Below are positions 1 through 12,600 of a DNA stretch of 64,000 nucleotides, one piece after another. The notes beneath the pieces are model-generated. The model was not told where the DNA came from. It ran no database searches and saw nothing but the letters and a program-made list of their open reading frames with translations. The first letter of the stretch is position 1. Every line of letters starts with the position of its first letter. Position numbers and translations under genes: made by a program. The stretch spans positions 78,491,386 through 78,555,385 of the forward strand of contig CM056376.1 of the NCBI GenBank assembly GCA_029718625.1, read 5' to 3'. This DNA is from Synaphobranchus kaupii (taxonomy: Eukaryota > Chordata > Actinopteri > Anguilliformes > Synaphobranchidae).

Positions 1-750
1 CAGGTAAGTGAGATTCATCTGGATTTTGTCTAGTGTGCTCAGTTTGATGTGTATTCGCGTATTCAGACGCCAAGGTTACGGCGGGATTGGTGTGGTCCAA
101 AGCAGCATAAGGCCACGAATGACCCATGCCATGACCTTCATGAAAACAGTTCTGTCCTCTGCTATGCAGCAAAATCAAAAGTGAGAAACTACTCTTTTTT
201 AGGTAATATAAAAGCTGAATTCTGAGATGCCTTGAATGTGTTCTGAAATTACATGTGGTCCATTAGCTTTCATTGGATGTGTCTTGCAGACACATAGTGA
301 TCTATAGTGTCCCTCCATAAATTAAAACAAGAAATCTGAGGCAAGCTCAAATGTTCACTGGGATTAATCCTCAAATGTAATTTATGGTGGGCATTTAACT
401 TGGAGTAGGCAACTTTCTCAACAGTTACAATGTTGTGAAAACCTTTAGAAAGTCCTAACACCCGTTGGCCCTGCCCACAAAAAAAGATACACACCCCACC
501 CACTGCTACTACACACACCTAGTCGTAAATGCGCATCAAAGTTTCTATGACTGAAGGATTACAAACTGGCACAGCTCCAAGAGTCCAGGTAAAGCAGCAG
601 AATTGTTTTTGTTGTTACAGTTTAACAATACCCCAATACAGGTGCTGGCTTTGCTGAATCTTAAAAAATAAAAAACATATATAGCCTATATCCTATGCAC
701 AAAAAAACAGACAAAATATTAATAGGCCTAATGTTTATTTAAGTAATGAC
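1..750. other. No gene or repeat recognised
   Basis: AT-rich DNA with only short frames on both strands. No transposon end, SINE head or protein similarity could be recognised by eye. Confidence 0.4.
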
Positions 751-753
751 TAA

Positions 754-957
754 AGCCCTATTCGGACGGAATAAGTTGTACGGGGGGAGATGGGGTAATG
801 TAATTATTACCTGAGGATCTGCGTTCATTTATTCCCGTCCGAATGTGCCATGTAACTTTTACCGACTGGGCGCTCCCGCTCCAGTAAAGATGTCGGCGTC
901 TTTTACCGATGCTGTTGAATGCCCTGTGAAAATAACCCCAGGTTATAAGAACCATAG
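754..957 (+). mobile_element. Left-end fragment of a TAA-flanked DNA transposon
   Basis: The segment starts with AGCCCTATTCGGACGG directly after TAA (751-753). It aligns for about 200 bp with the left end of the complete element at 37018-37819, sharing the GGGGTAATGTAAT block, the CTCCCG-CCAGTAAAGA block and ATAACCCCAGGTTA. The right end is missing, so this is a truncated, non-autonomous copy. A 3-bp TAA target duplication is typical of PIF/Harbinger-like elements, but no transposase is present to confirm the class. Confidence 0.7.
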
Positions 958-2115
958 ACTGTATAAAAATAGGTTAGAACCCAACAGGCTTGTAGTTACC
1001 CTGGTTACAGTGCCGCAATGATGTATGGGAGTTGGAGAATTGAACAGCTGCAAAATATCGGTGCAGGCTGTCTATAAATAAACATTTCTTAATATTTTAA
1101 ACATGTATACAAAATGTAACTATATATAATAAGAAGAAAACAACCGCAGCTACACATTTATCCTGGTGATATTATGATACAAACATTCTAGGCGTGTTTT
1201 ACTGCCAAATAAAAATGACTCTCCTATCAATTTCCATGTTAGACATTTCAGAAATGCAATTCAGTGACGCCATTGAATTGCAACGGTCACACGTTCTTGT
1301 CTAGTATTATCGCACCTTTTCAAAGTGATAGCCCTTGATGTTGATGTCAAGGGCGTTGATGTTTGCTGAGAAGCGGTCTGGCTTGAGCTGACTTGGCTGC
1401 TGTTGTCAGTCAGTCACTGTTGGGTGTTTAAGTCTCACATGATTTTGCATTGTTCCAGTGCTGTTGGGAGTAGGTTAGCTCTGTGTCGAAAAGTTTAAAT
1501 TTAACTTTATTTTCTGTAATCTGCTGAAAGTGAGATTTAGAGGCATTTAGATGAACGTCAGTTTGAGTTATGCCATGCACACTCACGTTATCAGACGTTA
1601 GTCTAACGTTACCTCACCGACCCCAGATCAGCATTAATAGTCTACTTTTAAACACAAGCCTATGACAATCACAGTAAAAAAAAATTTAAAAAAACCTTAA
1701 AAAGAAATGGTTAGAAATTATTTTTATTTTATCAATTTATTTTTTAAATTGCGATTAAACGTCTAGAGATTTTCCTAAATGTTTACCATTTTTGTTAACG
1801 TTTAAATGGTTTGAAGTCACACCCCTAGTTTGCATCTAGCTAGCTGTACTGTTATTGTGAACACGCAAGGTCAATCTCATAGTTGATTGGTTCATGACGT
1901 GAAGTGGCCATCTCTTTGATTGGTTCACAACAAGAATTCGGGCCGAATCACTGGTTTCAGAATGCAGAGATTTTGTTTTGTGACCATTTGTTTTTATCGT
2001 TTTTTCGATAAAACATACAATAATGAGGCAAAAATAAAGGAACAAGTCACAAAGCATCCAACAAAACTATAATATAGATTTTGTAAGAACCTACACACAT
2101 AATGAATAAAAATAC
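958..2115. other. AT-rich DNA, no gene seen
   Basis: Contains A/T runs (about 1675-1760) and a few CTAACGTTA-like words. No coding frame, transposon terminus or SINE promoter was recognised. Confidence 0.4.
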
Positions 2116-2820
2116 TTAAAGGAGCTATATGTAACACTGACACAGAGTGTTTAAAATGGGTACCGCAATCCAAATTCACAATATTGGAGAGAGTCGAGAC
2201 ACTGAACGAACACGAGCGCAAGATGAGCCGAGCACAACATTTTATTTTGAGACAAGCTTATTCTATTTTGACAATGACAAGCGACGACGAGTCCTACACT
2301 GTAAGTTGATCAGCTAATGTATACATTTGCAATTTGTTTATTATTTATTGTTTGCAAATTATAAACCAGCTCATGTGGATTTTTTATAACTCTGTCAATG
2401 TTAGCTAGATGCATGGCTGGCTATGTTTACGGTCACACAGATATAAGCTAACGTTAGTGGTATGTTTAGCGAGTAACTATATACAAATATATATTTAAAT
2501 CTTTAGCTAGCTAGCTAAATGGAAACGATGTTGAACTTAGCTTAGGCATTCGTAAATCAGCTGTCGGAGTGCCGGAGTACATCTGTGTCCGAAATGGGCA
2601 GTGGACTCGGAGTGAATTCGGAGAATAGTAAATCACACAGGCCAAAACAAATAAAGACGTTCCGACCCGGAATGGAAATTTCAAAAGAGAACATACTGGC
2701 TGTAGCACTGTTGTCGGAGAAGCCAGTATTTCGACATAGCATGTTTCCTTAATCTCTGATGACATATCATGGTCATTTTATGATTTAGTACAGTAAATTT
2801 GTTACATATAGCTCCTTTAA
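2116..2820. mobile_element. Complete TTAA-flanked MITE-like DNA transposon
   Basis: A 697-bp element (2120-2816) is bounded by perfect inverted termini AGGAGCTATATGTAAC and GTTACATATAGCTCCT. Each is flanked by TTAA (2116-2119 and 2817-2820), the target duplication used by piggyBac and Kolobok superfamilies. No transposase frame lies inside, so it is non-autonomous. The termini do not start with CCC, which makes a Kolobok-type origin a little more likely than piggyBac; this is inference. Confidence 0.82.
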
Positions 2821-3394
2821 GTAAATAATAATAGCTAATAGTACAAAAAAAGGGAAGGAGAACAGAGTTGGAATCTATATATACCCACCTACAAACTTAC
2901 ATACCCATTTACAAGCACATACATCAGCGTTTCCCACAGGATTTCAGGATTTTCTGAAATGGTGGTGGATGGACCCCATTGTCAATTTTAACAGCTAAAT
3001 TTATCAATTTGTTGCTCTTTGAGATAAAAATGTAAAGACGTGATCTACAATTCTTTGTGATTGGAACATGGGAAATGGAACATGTGAACTAGATAGAATT
3101 TTGGCTAATGGACGTTTTTGGCTAGACAGCTAGGTAACATGCAGAAATGTAGTCTTCATGTGTATAAAATAAAATAAAAACACAAAATATGTTTACATTA
3201 AAAAAAAATAATAATAACAACACGTAGCCTATGGCTATGATAACTTTGGGACTAAACAGGCCACTTTTTAGTTCATAAAACTTCAAAATAAACTAACTTC
3301 GATATCCAGTGAGCACAAGTGGCTTACACTAGGCCTACGAGTTCACTATTTTTAGTAGGCAATTTTTTCTGTAAGTATAAACCGAAGTATGAAG
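2821..3394. other. AT-rich DNA with a possible hAT terminus
   Basis: No gene is seen. The word CAGCGTTTCCCACAGG near 2928 resembles a hAT-type end common in fish, but no partner end or 8-bp duplication was found, so it is not called as an element. Confidence 0.3.
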
Positions 3395-3530
3395 TGTGTC
3401 TCAGTGGCGCAGCCTGTACAGTAACCTAGCTACTCTCCCCGTGTGGTTTGCGAGCCGTGACGTTGTATGTTCGAATCTGACCTTTTGCCGCATGACTCGC
3501 TCCCATTCCTCTTGTCTCTACACTTTTTTC
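3395..3530 (+). repeat. tRNA-derived SINE copy
   Basis: Starts GTGTCTCAGTGGCGCAGCC, a box A-like segment, and carries TGTTCGAATCTGACC about 70 bp later, a box B-like segment. It then runs into CATGACTCGCTCCCATTCC and a T-rich tail. The same arrangement recurs at 39331-39470 (GTGTCTAAGTGGCATAGCC ... GGTTCGAATATAACC ... GCATGGCTGTCCCTCTC), which shows a dispersed family. RNA polymerase III promoter spacing and the tRNA-like head support a SINE. Confidence 0.72.
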
Positions 3531-3742
3531 ATTTTTTTATTTGGTATTTAGTCTGTAGTGATTTGAGTGAATGAGAGCCCCATAATGCGTCCTAATGCAT
3601 TATTTTTTGTTATTTTGGTTCTGTACTCTAGCACTTTGAGTTTGAAAGGATACAATGACAATGGAGTTGAAGTGCAGATTTGAGGGTATTTTCATCCATA
3701 TCGGATGTACCGTTTAGAAATTATAGAACCTTTTGTACATAG

Positions 3743-3774
3743 CCCCCCCCCCCCCCCCCCGCCCCCCCCCCACC
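3743..3774. repeat. Poly-C tract
   Basis: Eighteen C, one G, ten C, then ACC. It directly abuts the L1-like relic. Such tracts are prone to length errors. Confidence 0.9.
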
Positions 3775-4330
3775 GGAGCATAGCTTTAAATCATGGAATG
3801 TCCGAAGGCTGTTAGTGTCAAAGATATCTCGCGAGATATGAATACCCTTGTGGACTCAGGGAGGATAAACAAAAGGCTCTGCATATGTTAAAATATTATG
3901 ATTGTGCCAGATAGGAGATAACTTACTAAATTTAGCATTATGTCCAGTGAATTTGCTAGCATTGAGCCATAAATCAAGAGAATTTCATATGATCGGTATT
4001 TTGGCCATCTTTAGTTTTAAACTAAAGAATAAAATACATTAAAATAAAACATCTCGTCATCTGTGAGGGTTGATCAGAGCTTCTTCAACCTGTCGCCAGG
4101 AAACAGGGGAGGTAGTATTAAGCCACGTGCCCAATGGCTTAATCTGAAATGACCAGTGATATCATTTAAAATTGGGACCCAAACGTTTGCAAGACTAATA
4201 TGAGGTATTTTGCCATTCCAAATTCATTTTGATATTAAGGAGTGGAGGTCATCAAAATATTTGGGAGGCGGTGTATAGCAGAAGGCAGAATTTCAGAGTA
4301 TAAACAGTGTATAGTGCTGGATTTTTCTCA
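3775..4330 (-). pseudogene. L1-like LINE reverse transcriptase relic (C-terminal part)
   Basis: On the minus strand, three frame segments read in order resemble the part of fish L1-type ORF2 proteins downstream of the reverse transcriptase core. One segment contains a IWNGKIPHISLANVW stretch followed by HWARGLILPPLFPGDR. A frameshift leads to a W-x-x-VEEALINP segment. A further stretch reads LSPIWHNHNILTYAEPF and then GIHISRDIFDTNSLRTF. At least two in-frame stops and two frameshifts break it, so it cannot encode a working protein. In live elements this protein reverse-transcribes its own mRNA at a nicked target. The 5' part, endonuclease and 3' tail were not found; the relic ends at the poly-C tract. 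Assignment to the L1 clade rests on motif memory and would need a translated search. Confidence 0.68.
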
Positions 4331-7300
4331 CAACAGTTCTTTCTATGATTGCTACCAAATAAGCATAACTGTTCCCTGATATCTTTCAAAAAAAGATAAA
4401 AAGATATCAGCGTTAATCCATTATCTTGCCATGTTTACAACTTCTATTTATACACTTTCTTACCATGTTTACTTGGTGAAACCTCACCAGCAACAGCAAG
4501 CTCCAAACAAAGCAATCTAGGCAAGACACACAGAAACATTAGCTTGCGTTTATAGTGTGACACAAAAGCTTGGAAACAGAATAACTGTAGTTTACAAGAA
4601 CACAAAAAATGTATTTTTAGAAGCTGTGGCTGACATGGTCTCTAGTAAGCTGTGCTCCTGGACACTTAATCTTTGATTTATTGAGAAGATCTCTTTGTGA
4701 TCTCCTCAACCCACAGCTTCAGTCTCCTCACCCAAACAGCTTTTTGCAAACCGACTGTTGAGAAACCTGCTGTGAGAGAATGATTACCGCAGGCAACAAT
4801 GCTTTTCTGCTCCTCATTTCCATCCCCACACACCCTGAGGGTTGTATCTTAGGCGGGAAAGACAGAGGAGGCATCGGTTCCTGGTACTGAACTTAGTCCA
4901 ATATTAGCAGGCGGTCATGTGATGTGAAAGGGTGTGAGTGTGTCCCTTCCCTCTGACAGTCAGCGTGAGGTTTGACAGATGCCTCAAGATGGATTAGAAG
5001 GAATTATGTTGCTCAATAAGAAATTTTTACCACAGCAAAAGTGTTTGGTTGGCCTGACCAAGCACACAAATCAACGTCAGATGAGGGAAACCGATAAATG
5101 GCCAGTTCGTCCGACCAGACACTATCCCTGGGATATTCTATTTACTCAAAAAACAACCCCAGGTGCACATGTTCATCAGCCTGTTGCTGCTTATGGCTAA
5201 TGGAACCCATTTGTTCTTTCTCCACCACCTGTGCACTGGTAAACAAGCAGAATGAAAAAAGGCAATAGGTATTTGATAATAAGTGTGCATGCAGTGTCTA
5301 GTTGGGCATACCAAGCATACACAATCATTCCTATGAATCAGCCAGCTAAATGATCTACACAGCCAAATAGCCTAAATGCTTCCCCTGTGGATTCATTTCC
5401 AGATACAAATTAGCATTTTTTCACCCAGAAACTGCAATTAAATTTCAAGTAGAAACCAGACATCTACATAAAATGACAACTTTGGAACAAACAGCAGATA
5501 ATTTAACAGAGAACAGCCCTGCCGTGCTGTCACAGCCCTGCCGTGAGGGTCAATCACACGGAAGAACAGGACACAGCTCTGGTCCCAGAAGGCCATGGTA
5601 TCCCCTGGTTTCCATCTCTTTCATTCATACCCTTCATCAGAGAACATAATGGGGATCAGTTATGACTCATTAGGAGAAATTGGGTATAATTGGTCCAAAT
5701 GCCCGCACATTCCAGCAACAAAGTATACTACGCCCAGCAGGAACGCTTGGAGATTATATGAGGTATAATAAGATATAATCCAATAAGGTAGATGGCTTTT
5801 AAATCTGAAAACACTTCAAGTGCACCCAAACTTCTTAAAGCTGCATTGGCTAACTGATTAGAAACTCAACGAGGAAATGCTATGACAACAAAATAGGTCA
5901 TCTGAGAAGTACAGATAATGGTACCCATTAAAAGTCAGTCAAGAAACTGAAGAACTTGTATCTGATGGGGTGTGCATGATTAATTACTGTGAAAATCTGA
6001 ATGTAGAATTCTCATTGATAAAGCACTCTTATCCTACATCCCAAGTTTGAGACCTGGATTTTCCAAACTCCCAAGTAGACCCCATTGACACAGTATTGGT
6101 CAGATAAAGATGCTTCTCGTAAAGCTGAATGATAGCAAGCAAGCTGGGAAAGATAGAAACCCTGCATGGATTCCAAAGACACACAATGTGGATTTCCAGC
6201 CAGTGTTATCCCACTTGTTCAACTCTGGAAAAAGTAATCACTTCCTACTCAGTGGAAGAACTTTGTGGTCTAAGGACTCTAGTTTGTGGAGTACTTAACA
6301 AAAACAGACCCCAGTTCACATACAATTATCATCAGAGTTTGAAAGACATTCCCTTGCTGGAAGAGATTTATTATCAATGGCCATTGCAGTGAACAGTGTA
6401 CTACTTCAGAATGCCTTCCATTGCACGCGTGTTCCTACTTGCATCATAAAGATGTAATACAAATATATATCCTCAAAACCTTCCAGAAGAACATGTGGTA
6501 GAGGAAACGAGTCCATCCATCAGTTTCAGTGCAATGACATCCATTCAGGTTAACAACATTCAGTAGCTTGTGATACAAAGTTTTAATATTCAAACTTGAA
6601 ACCATAAAACATCGTCAAAAATATGAATACCTCGTCCAAAGCGACATACACAAAAATGCAGCATCAGCAGGAAGGCACAGAGGCCCATTAATAATCAATA
6701 AGTGTAATATTAACATAGCAAATAACAATTTGTATTGGAACTAAAGAAAGTGCCAAGACAGACTTTTTATGTGAGCAAATGTCTGACTATGAATTCAGTG
6801 CTGTTGGACTAAACCTGAAATCACCCTGCTTGTCCACATGCATCACAAAATCAAGACTTCCATGTCTTTGAAACGCACTGTAACGTCAAGTATTTCAAGT
6901 ATATTTTTCCCCACACAGAATAGCCTTTAATTAAGAATGTAAACTTTCTTCCTACTTAGCCCAGTAGCGTCATCTTCTGCAAAAGTAGGTTCACAGGCTG
7001 TTAGTGCCCTTCAGCCAGCAGCTGACTAACACTGGGAAAGTCAGGAGATTTGTGTTCCCATCCAATAAGCAGCGGCAATTAAGTGATTAAGACCTGAGCG
7101 CGAACGCCAAAGGCCAAAAACCCATGGATGTGAGCTGAGGACTACTCACGTGCAGCCCAACCTAGAAAGCAGGGTATTCATGGGTCAAGCTACTATGCGT
7201 ATGCGCACAGTGGCTATGTCTTCACAGCCCAGAATGACCGACATCTTCAATAGCATGTCTGTCTGACCCAGTGAAAATGTGAGCGTAGGCAAAAAAATAA

Positions 7301-9330
7301 AACTGTTTATCTCAATAGCCTGTCTATTTTCATCTGAAAAAAGGGAGTATTTTTAAAGATTTACAAATACTGAGCCTTTGCCCTGAAACGGTGAGAATTT
7401 GTGCAGCGCTGTGAGAATGTTAACAGCAATGGTATGAGCTATTTTTTGGTAGCACGAGGCTTCGTGTCTGTAAATGAAGGGGATATCGATGAGCAAGCCC
7501 TACACCCTCCGTTTGTGCATATGATATTTACACCCTGGTCCAGATGAGTGCTTTTGCATTCAGCGGGATTATTGATTACCTCTGCTCCACCATACTCTTC
7601 TTGCTTGTACTTTAAACTGCAGAGGTGCATTCTGTGACTAACATTCACCCTCCATTCAACTCAAGTGTGTGACAGAACGTTGACCACTGACCCAGACGGT
7701 AATTAACTGCTATTAAAATGAAATCTTGCTCATAAAATTAAGCCAAAATCTATTATACATCAGATAGGCCTGTTCACTTTCAGACCTGTACATCTACTTG
7801 TACAGGCTTAAATTACAACAAAATGTGCAACTGGTACTTAGGATACACTGAGTCACTGTCAAAATATAATACCAAGGGCTCTGCAATATAATTATAAAGC
7901 ATTTCACCTACAAATCCTTGCCTAAATACAGCATCATTTAAACATTGCTGAGCCACTGCATAGCTTGTGCTGTTACGGTACTGTCCTGGGGGATGGGCCC
8001 TACAGTCTGGCATACAGTCCGGGCCGTGCCATTGCAGGCTGCAGCGATGAGCAGGAATGCACACAAAAACCGGGGCATTACAAATAGGAACAAAACAGGG
8101 CCAGCCTTACCTAAAATAGCTAGAAACAAGACTTTTACATCCAATGAAACTAAAAACTATACCAAAAGATACCCTTATTCTGGAGAGATCTACAAAAGCA
8201 TGTGTTCACCTATAATTCTACAAATATACAAATATCTCATTCAAGTAAATTTCACCTACCCTTACTGCTGAAAGAGGAGTGCTAGAAAAGGCAGAACAGA
8301 TCGGTTTCAGAATTATTCCCACACAGATAACAGGTGCAGGAGGAGGAAACTGCATCAAAGCTTTGACCTACTGCCCTACAAACTATTTATAAACATAGCA
8401 GTGGCAGTGACCTTTCCACATTCAGTTTAAAAAAAACAACACTTAGAATGAATTTGTGACTTTGAATTTAAATTCTCGTTGTGTCAGACCGCAGTTTAGT
8501 CTCGGCACCAGTGACAGCCCCTCCGCTGCTGCAAACCAAACCAGCTCTTGAGAACGAAAAAACAGCCTGGATCCCAGTAACCAACATAAAACACACAAAT
8601 ATCCTTCTATACACATACAGTGCAGCTAACTGCGCTGGCAGCCTTGGGTCACAGTGTGCAACAGCGAGAGGTGCTCTGAGGTTAACGTCTTCTGTCCGGG
8701 GCGAATGCAGAGGGACGCGGCCCATCGGGTGGTCCTCTCAGCACTGCGACAGTAGAAATTAAAAAGCAGCAGTGGTCTGCCGTTGGTGCCAGAGCTGCTT
8801 TAACAGCGGGCATGACAGGCAGTCACCTGGTGGGGACAGTCGCCAGGAGGACCCAAGGCTGGTGGAGTGATGGAGAGTGGACCAGCATGCAACGTGAGGT
8901 TGAGATCTCGATTAATTGCCTGTGTGGAACACTGGAACGAATGAAAAATAACATTTAACCTTAAAAACAGATGGGAGTCTTTCTAGACACAAACAAAGCT
9001 TGCTGGAGTAAACACTTGTATAGTTATTTACAGGATGTAGGTATTCACATACACAAAATATGATCCATGTCGCTAGAAAACAGCACTGCAGGTTCTCTCC
9101 AGAGAGCCTGTTTTCATAATCCTAGCACAGCATGTAATAATAAACAAATACCACTCAGGGTGGATTGTCCTAAGAGATGTGATTAAAAAGTTGATGATGA
9201 ACCAAATTATTCTACAGAGTAGTGCCTATTTAAAGGGACGGTTAATTTAATTTCAGTTTTAATGTAGGCTATGTTTTCTGATCGGGCCAGTTTTTGTGTG
9301 CGATAAAGGACACATATTTAATTTTTTAAA
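4331..9330. other. About 5 kb of apparently single-copy non-coding DNA
   Basis: No repeat that recurs in the window and no recognisable protein were seen. Small frames occur (for example 4979-5200 plus, 6129-6392 plus and 7813-8144 minus) without family motifs. The minus-strand frame from an ATG at 8078 down to 7938 begins with a hydrophobic stretch that looks like a signal peptide. It is discussed as a finding and not called as a gene. Confidence 0.4.
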
Positions 9331-9339
9331 TGAGTGCAG

Positions 9340-9475
9340 ACAGGCCACTGTCCTTTCATTTAGTTTTTTTTCTTTATTCAGACAGGTAGAGAGGGCACCA
9401 GATGGAGGAGGGCCCACAGATTAGTGGTGGGGATCGAAACCCCATCCGCGGGGGATACGGCTCAGGCCTAGTTTA
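9340..9475 (-). repeat. Possible SINE fragment
   Basis: GTGGTGGGGATCGAAACCCC near 9425 resembles the reverse complement of a box B-containing SINE head, next to a T-rich stretch and GATACGGCTCAGGCCTAG. No second copy is present in the window, so the call is weak. Confidence 0.3.
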
Positions 9476-9673
9476 TACTGTGTAAGACAATTTAAACGCT
9501 GCACAGGATTGTGTGTGAGTAGTCTCTTAAATTAAATTAGCCAGGCTGAAACGAATAAAAAATATGAAGCCATCGTTCATTTATACATACAAATATATAT
9601 TCCTTAGCAACGCAGAATGCTCCGTATCCCCAGGCCAGTCAACCAATCAAAGATGTGAGACATTAATGACGTG

Positions 9674-11567
9674 GGGCCCTATCTTGGCACTTGGTCTAAG
9701 CGCATGGCGTAAAGTCCATTTAGGGCGTGTCCAAGTCCACTTTTGCTATTTTAACGGTGTGTTTTTTGGGCGCTAAGCACGGCGCAACATCCAAATGGGC
9801 TGAACCTAGTCTCTTCATTAATTATAGGTGTGTCTTGGGCGTGACATGCAATAAACCAATCAAAATGTCATATCCCATTCCCTTTACAAGCCTGCTTTTC
9901 CACCTCGGCGGATTGCTTATATGATGGTGAAACAGACATGCGCGTGCGTGTTTACTGCGATCAAGGAATAGGCTATATGGATCACTAGTAGCCTATAATA
10001 AATATTATTCGGACAAACCATTATGAGTTCCCGGGAATTTCCGACAGTGCTGTTATTTTACAAAATATATGCGGTTAAATTTCGTTAAAGGCACCTGCAA
10101 CAGCTGAGAATAAGCTACCAATGGCTTCCGTCTCACCTTAGAAAACGCCAAATTAGCCTGCTTGTTTAACGAATTTCATTTGATTATGCAATGAAGCAAT
10201 GAACTCATGTTCAAGCTTCATCCGAAGTTCATTACCTGCATTCTAATTTTGATTAATAAAATAAATAACGTTATTTTGCCTTAATGATGACAATAATTAC
10301 AATAAAGCTGTCAGGTTGGCAACCCATAGGTTCACGCATATTTTCCCTTGTTTTATAATGTCCTGCTTATGGAAATGTGACCAACCTGTTTTACTGGTAG
10401 CATACTGCTTTAAAACAATCCACTTTCCCAGGAAGACTGTTAAAAGTGCGATTTACGGCAGGGGAAACAGACCTGCTCCTGTAAAGCGCACATGCAGATA
10501 ATGGTATTAAAATTAATTGTGAATTCATTGTAATGTGCTGCAAATTTGTTTTCGTTTATAATTAGACGCTTAGTTCTCTTTAAAATCTTTTGTTCAGTTA
10601 TGGAATAACAGGTGAAATCAGCTGGCTTTTAATAAGCTGAGGGTATGGAAACCCTGTCACTGTAATTTAAACAATATGAAGGACGAAGAATAGCTAAGGT
10701 TACAATTCATGTTGACATTTATCTCCGTTTTTTAACCATAGGCTATCGAAAAAAACCTTATGCACAGCGAATCCGCTGTAGCCTAGGCTATTTGAAAAAC
10801 AATAAAAGCAATATTCACTTGACAAGGTTTTGAACTTTTTTCAGTCACAAACCATTCTATTTACTTACAGGCTGTATTCCTAGATAAACAGAGCGGTATT
10901 GTAATGACATCTGAAGCGCATTTTCAAAACTCAAATGTCCATCTATTGCAGTGCGCGTGTTTTCCATTGAATGACAATTCACGCATTAGGTGTAAATGAC
11001 AATTCGCGCATTAGGCTTGATATAGGTGTTATCAGCTCCTTTTTAATGGATAGCCATTGTCCCGTACCATCGCACATCACCTGGATGTTGATGGAGTGAG
11101 CTGATGGACAGGTATGTGGTCTTTGACCTATGGACCCTTTTATTATTATGCATTTTTTGATATAGCCTACACAATAATAATATTTCACATTGTAATCTTG
11201 ATATTTTAGTCATGCTTGTGCGCACCCCTGTGTGTAACAGACTGGAGGGTGTATGTGCGTTGTGCGCATGCCTATGTAGACGCACTTATATGCGCCGTTA
11301 AAATAACATGTAAACAACTGCGAAATAACTTTAGACCAGGTTTGTGGTGATTTTAGCGCAAGCGCTTTCTGCTGGCTCAAGATAGCAATACGCCACTCCT
11401 CATCTTAAGACCAACACACCCAGTTCACTTGTAATGGGCGCAAGAATACATGCTAGTTAAATGACGCGAACGCAAGGCGTTATTATGAACCATGCGCCGG
11501 GTGTAAGATAGCAAAGACACTTGCGTTTGGGTTAGCGCCGCTTAGCGCCGGTTGTAAGATAGGGCCC
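9674..11567. mobile_element. 1.9-kb DNA transposon with GGGCCCTATCTT ends
   Basis: The element begins GGGCCCTATCTTGGCAC and ends with the inverted GTAAGATAGGGCCC. GTG flanks both ends (9671-9673 and 11568-11570), a possible 3-bp target duplication. GC-rich subterminal words such as GGCGCTAAGC occur at both ends. About 1.4 kb of it (roughly 10140-11567) is present in inverted orientation at 35087-36620, which proves a dispersed family. No transposase was recognised in six frames, so it looks non-autonomous. A 3-bp duplication would fit Harbinger-like transposition, but the superfamily is unresolved. Confidence 0.75.
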
Positions 11568-11602
11568 GTGGTGTGAGCCGCTAGAAAATTCAGGAGGTAC
11601 GA

Positions 11603-11618
11603 GGGTTAGGGTTAGGGT
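11603..11618 (+). repeat. Short telomere-like TTAGGG repeat
   Basis: Two and a half TTAGGG units. The stretch is only 16 bp, so chance occurrence is possible. Confidence 0.5.
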
Positions 11619-11824
11619 AAGTGGCTCACAGCCTGTGAGACGTTCCAAATTACGTAAATGAGACAGAAAATCTGGCTCACAGGGGTTGTGTTACGAAGTA
11701 CAAATCAGCCTTCAAGAGTCAGCTGCGCTATGGGTATACGTCTCGCACAAGAATATTTTAATGAAATGTATTGGGCATGTGGGGGTTTGTGGTCTACTGC
11801 AAGAAAACATACATCAAGTATCAC

Positions 11825-11857
11825 TAGCTTGTGCATAGCTTGTGCATAGCTTGTGCA
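11825..11857. repeat. 11-bp tandem repeat, three copies
   Basis: Three uninterrupted copies of TAGCTTGTGCA, followed by a partial TTGTGCA unit. Confidence 0.85.
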
Positions 11858-12430
11858 TTGTGCAATGTTATGTTTCCAGAGGCTATGCATATTCCAATTA
11901 GGCTAATTATATAGTGAATAATCACAATTAAATAAAATAAACAACAGTTTCATGTATCATGCCAATATTTCTGTCCTTGAGTGCAGTGGTCTCGGGTTGC
12001 ATGGAAATAGTTCCAATTAATAATAATATTAAACACAATTTTTCTGACAACAATACGGTAATATACATACGTAGAACCTCAGGAAGCATAACGTCTATGG
12101 ACAAGCTTGAAAAAGTCCTGCCAGGGGAAGAAAAATAAAATAAAAATAACTATGAGACAGTAGTCTCATGCGCACTTCCTGTAGCAGTATCAGAGAAGAG
12201 TGGGGAGGACAGATAGGGAGCTGGAGTCATGTTTCACTGCTGGAGAGACCGGAGAGGCGAAGAAGCAGGCTGCAGATGGCAGGTCCTGCCTCTCCACACT
12301 GGAGAGGATTACAGGCACTGAAAGATGGGTAAGAAAGACGGAAAGAACTACCAGGGAGGCGAGCATGGAGGAGAGCCCCAAATGTTTCCCCGAACATGGA
12401 CAGCATGTCCAGTGAACTCTGCCAACAACA

Positions 12431-12600
12431 AAGTGGCACAGTGCTAAGGCAACTGGACTGTCTGAAGGCTTGCTGGTTCAAATCCCATATGGTGGGATGA
12501 CTGTAATCTTGAGATAGATTCTTCCCAAGGTAATGGTAAAATATCTGGCTGCGCAAACAGATTATATTTATGCCTCATCTGGAAGCAGAGGAATCAAACC
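12431..12600 (+). repeat. tRNA-derived SINE copy
   Basis: The head AGTGGCACAGTGCTAAGGC is followed about 45 bp later by GCTGGTTCAAATCCCA, a clear box B. The body reads GATTCTTCCCAAGGTAATGG. A related arrangement with the same box B and a GCAAGGTAAGCTAAAT body lies at 16143-16260. Exact 3' end is not determined. Confidence 0.62.

Larger units (their letters stand above)
11568..12430. other. Non-coding stretch with short tandem words
   Basis: No gene seen. Contains a short telomere-like GGGTTAGGGTTAGGGT (11603-11618), three tandem copies of the 11-bp unit TAGCTTGTGCA (11825-11857) and mixed single-copy DNA. Confidence 0.45.

Noticed and set aside
11603..11618. Interstitial telomere array
   Set aside because: Only two and a half TTAGGG units, too short to separate from chance.
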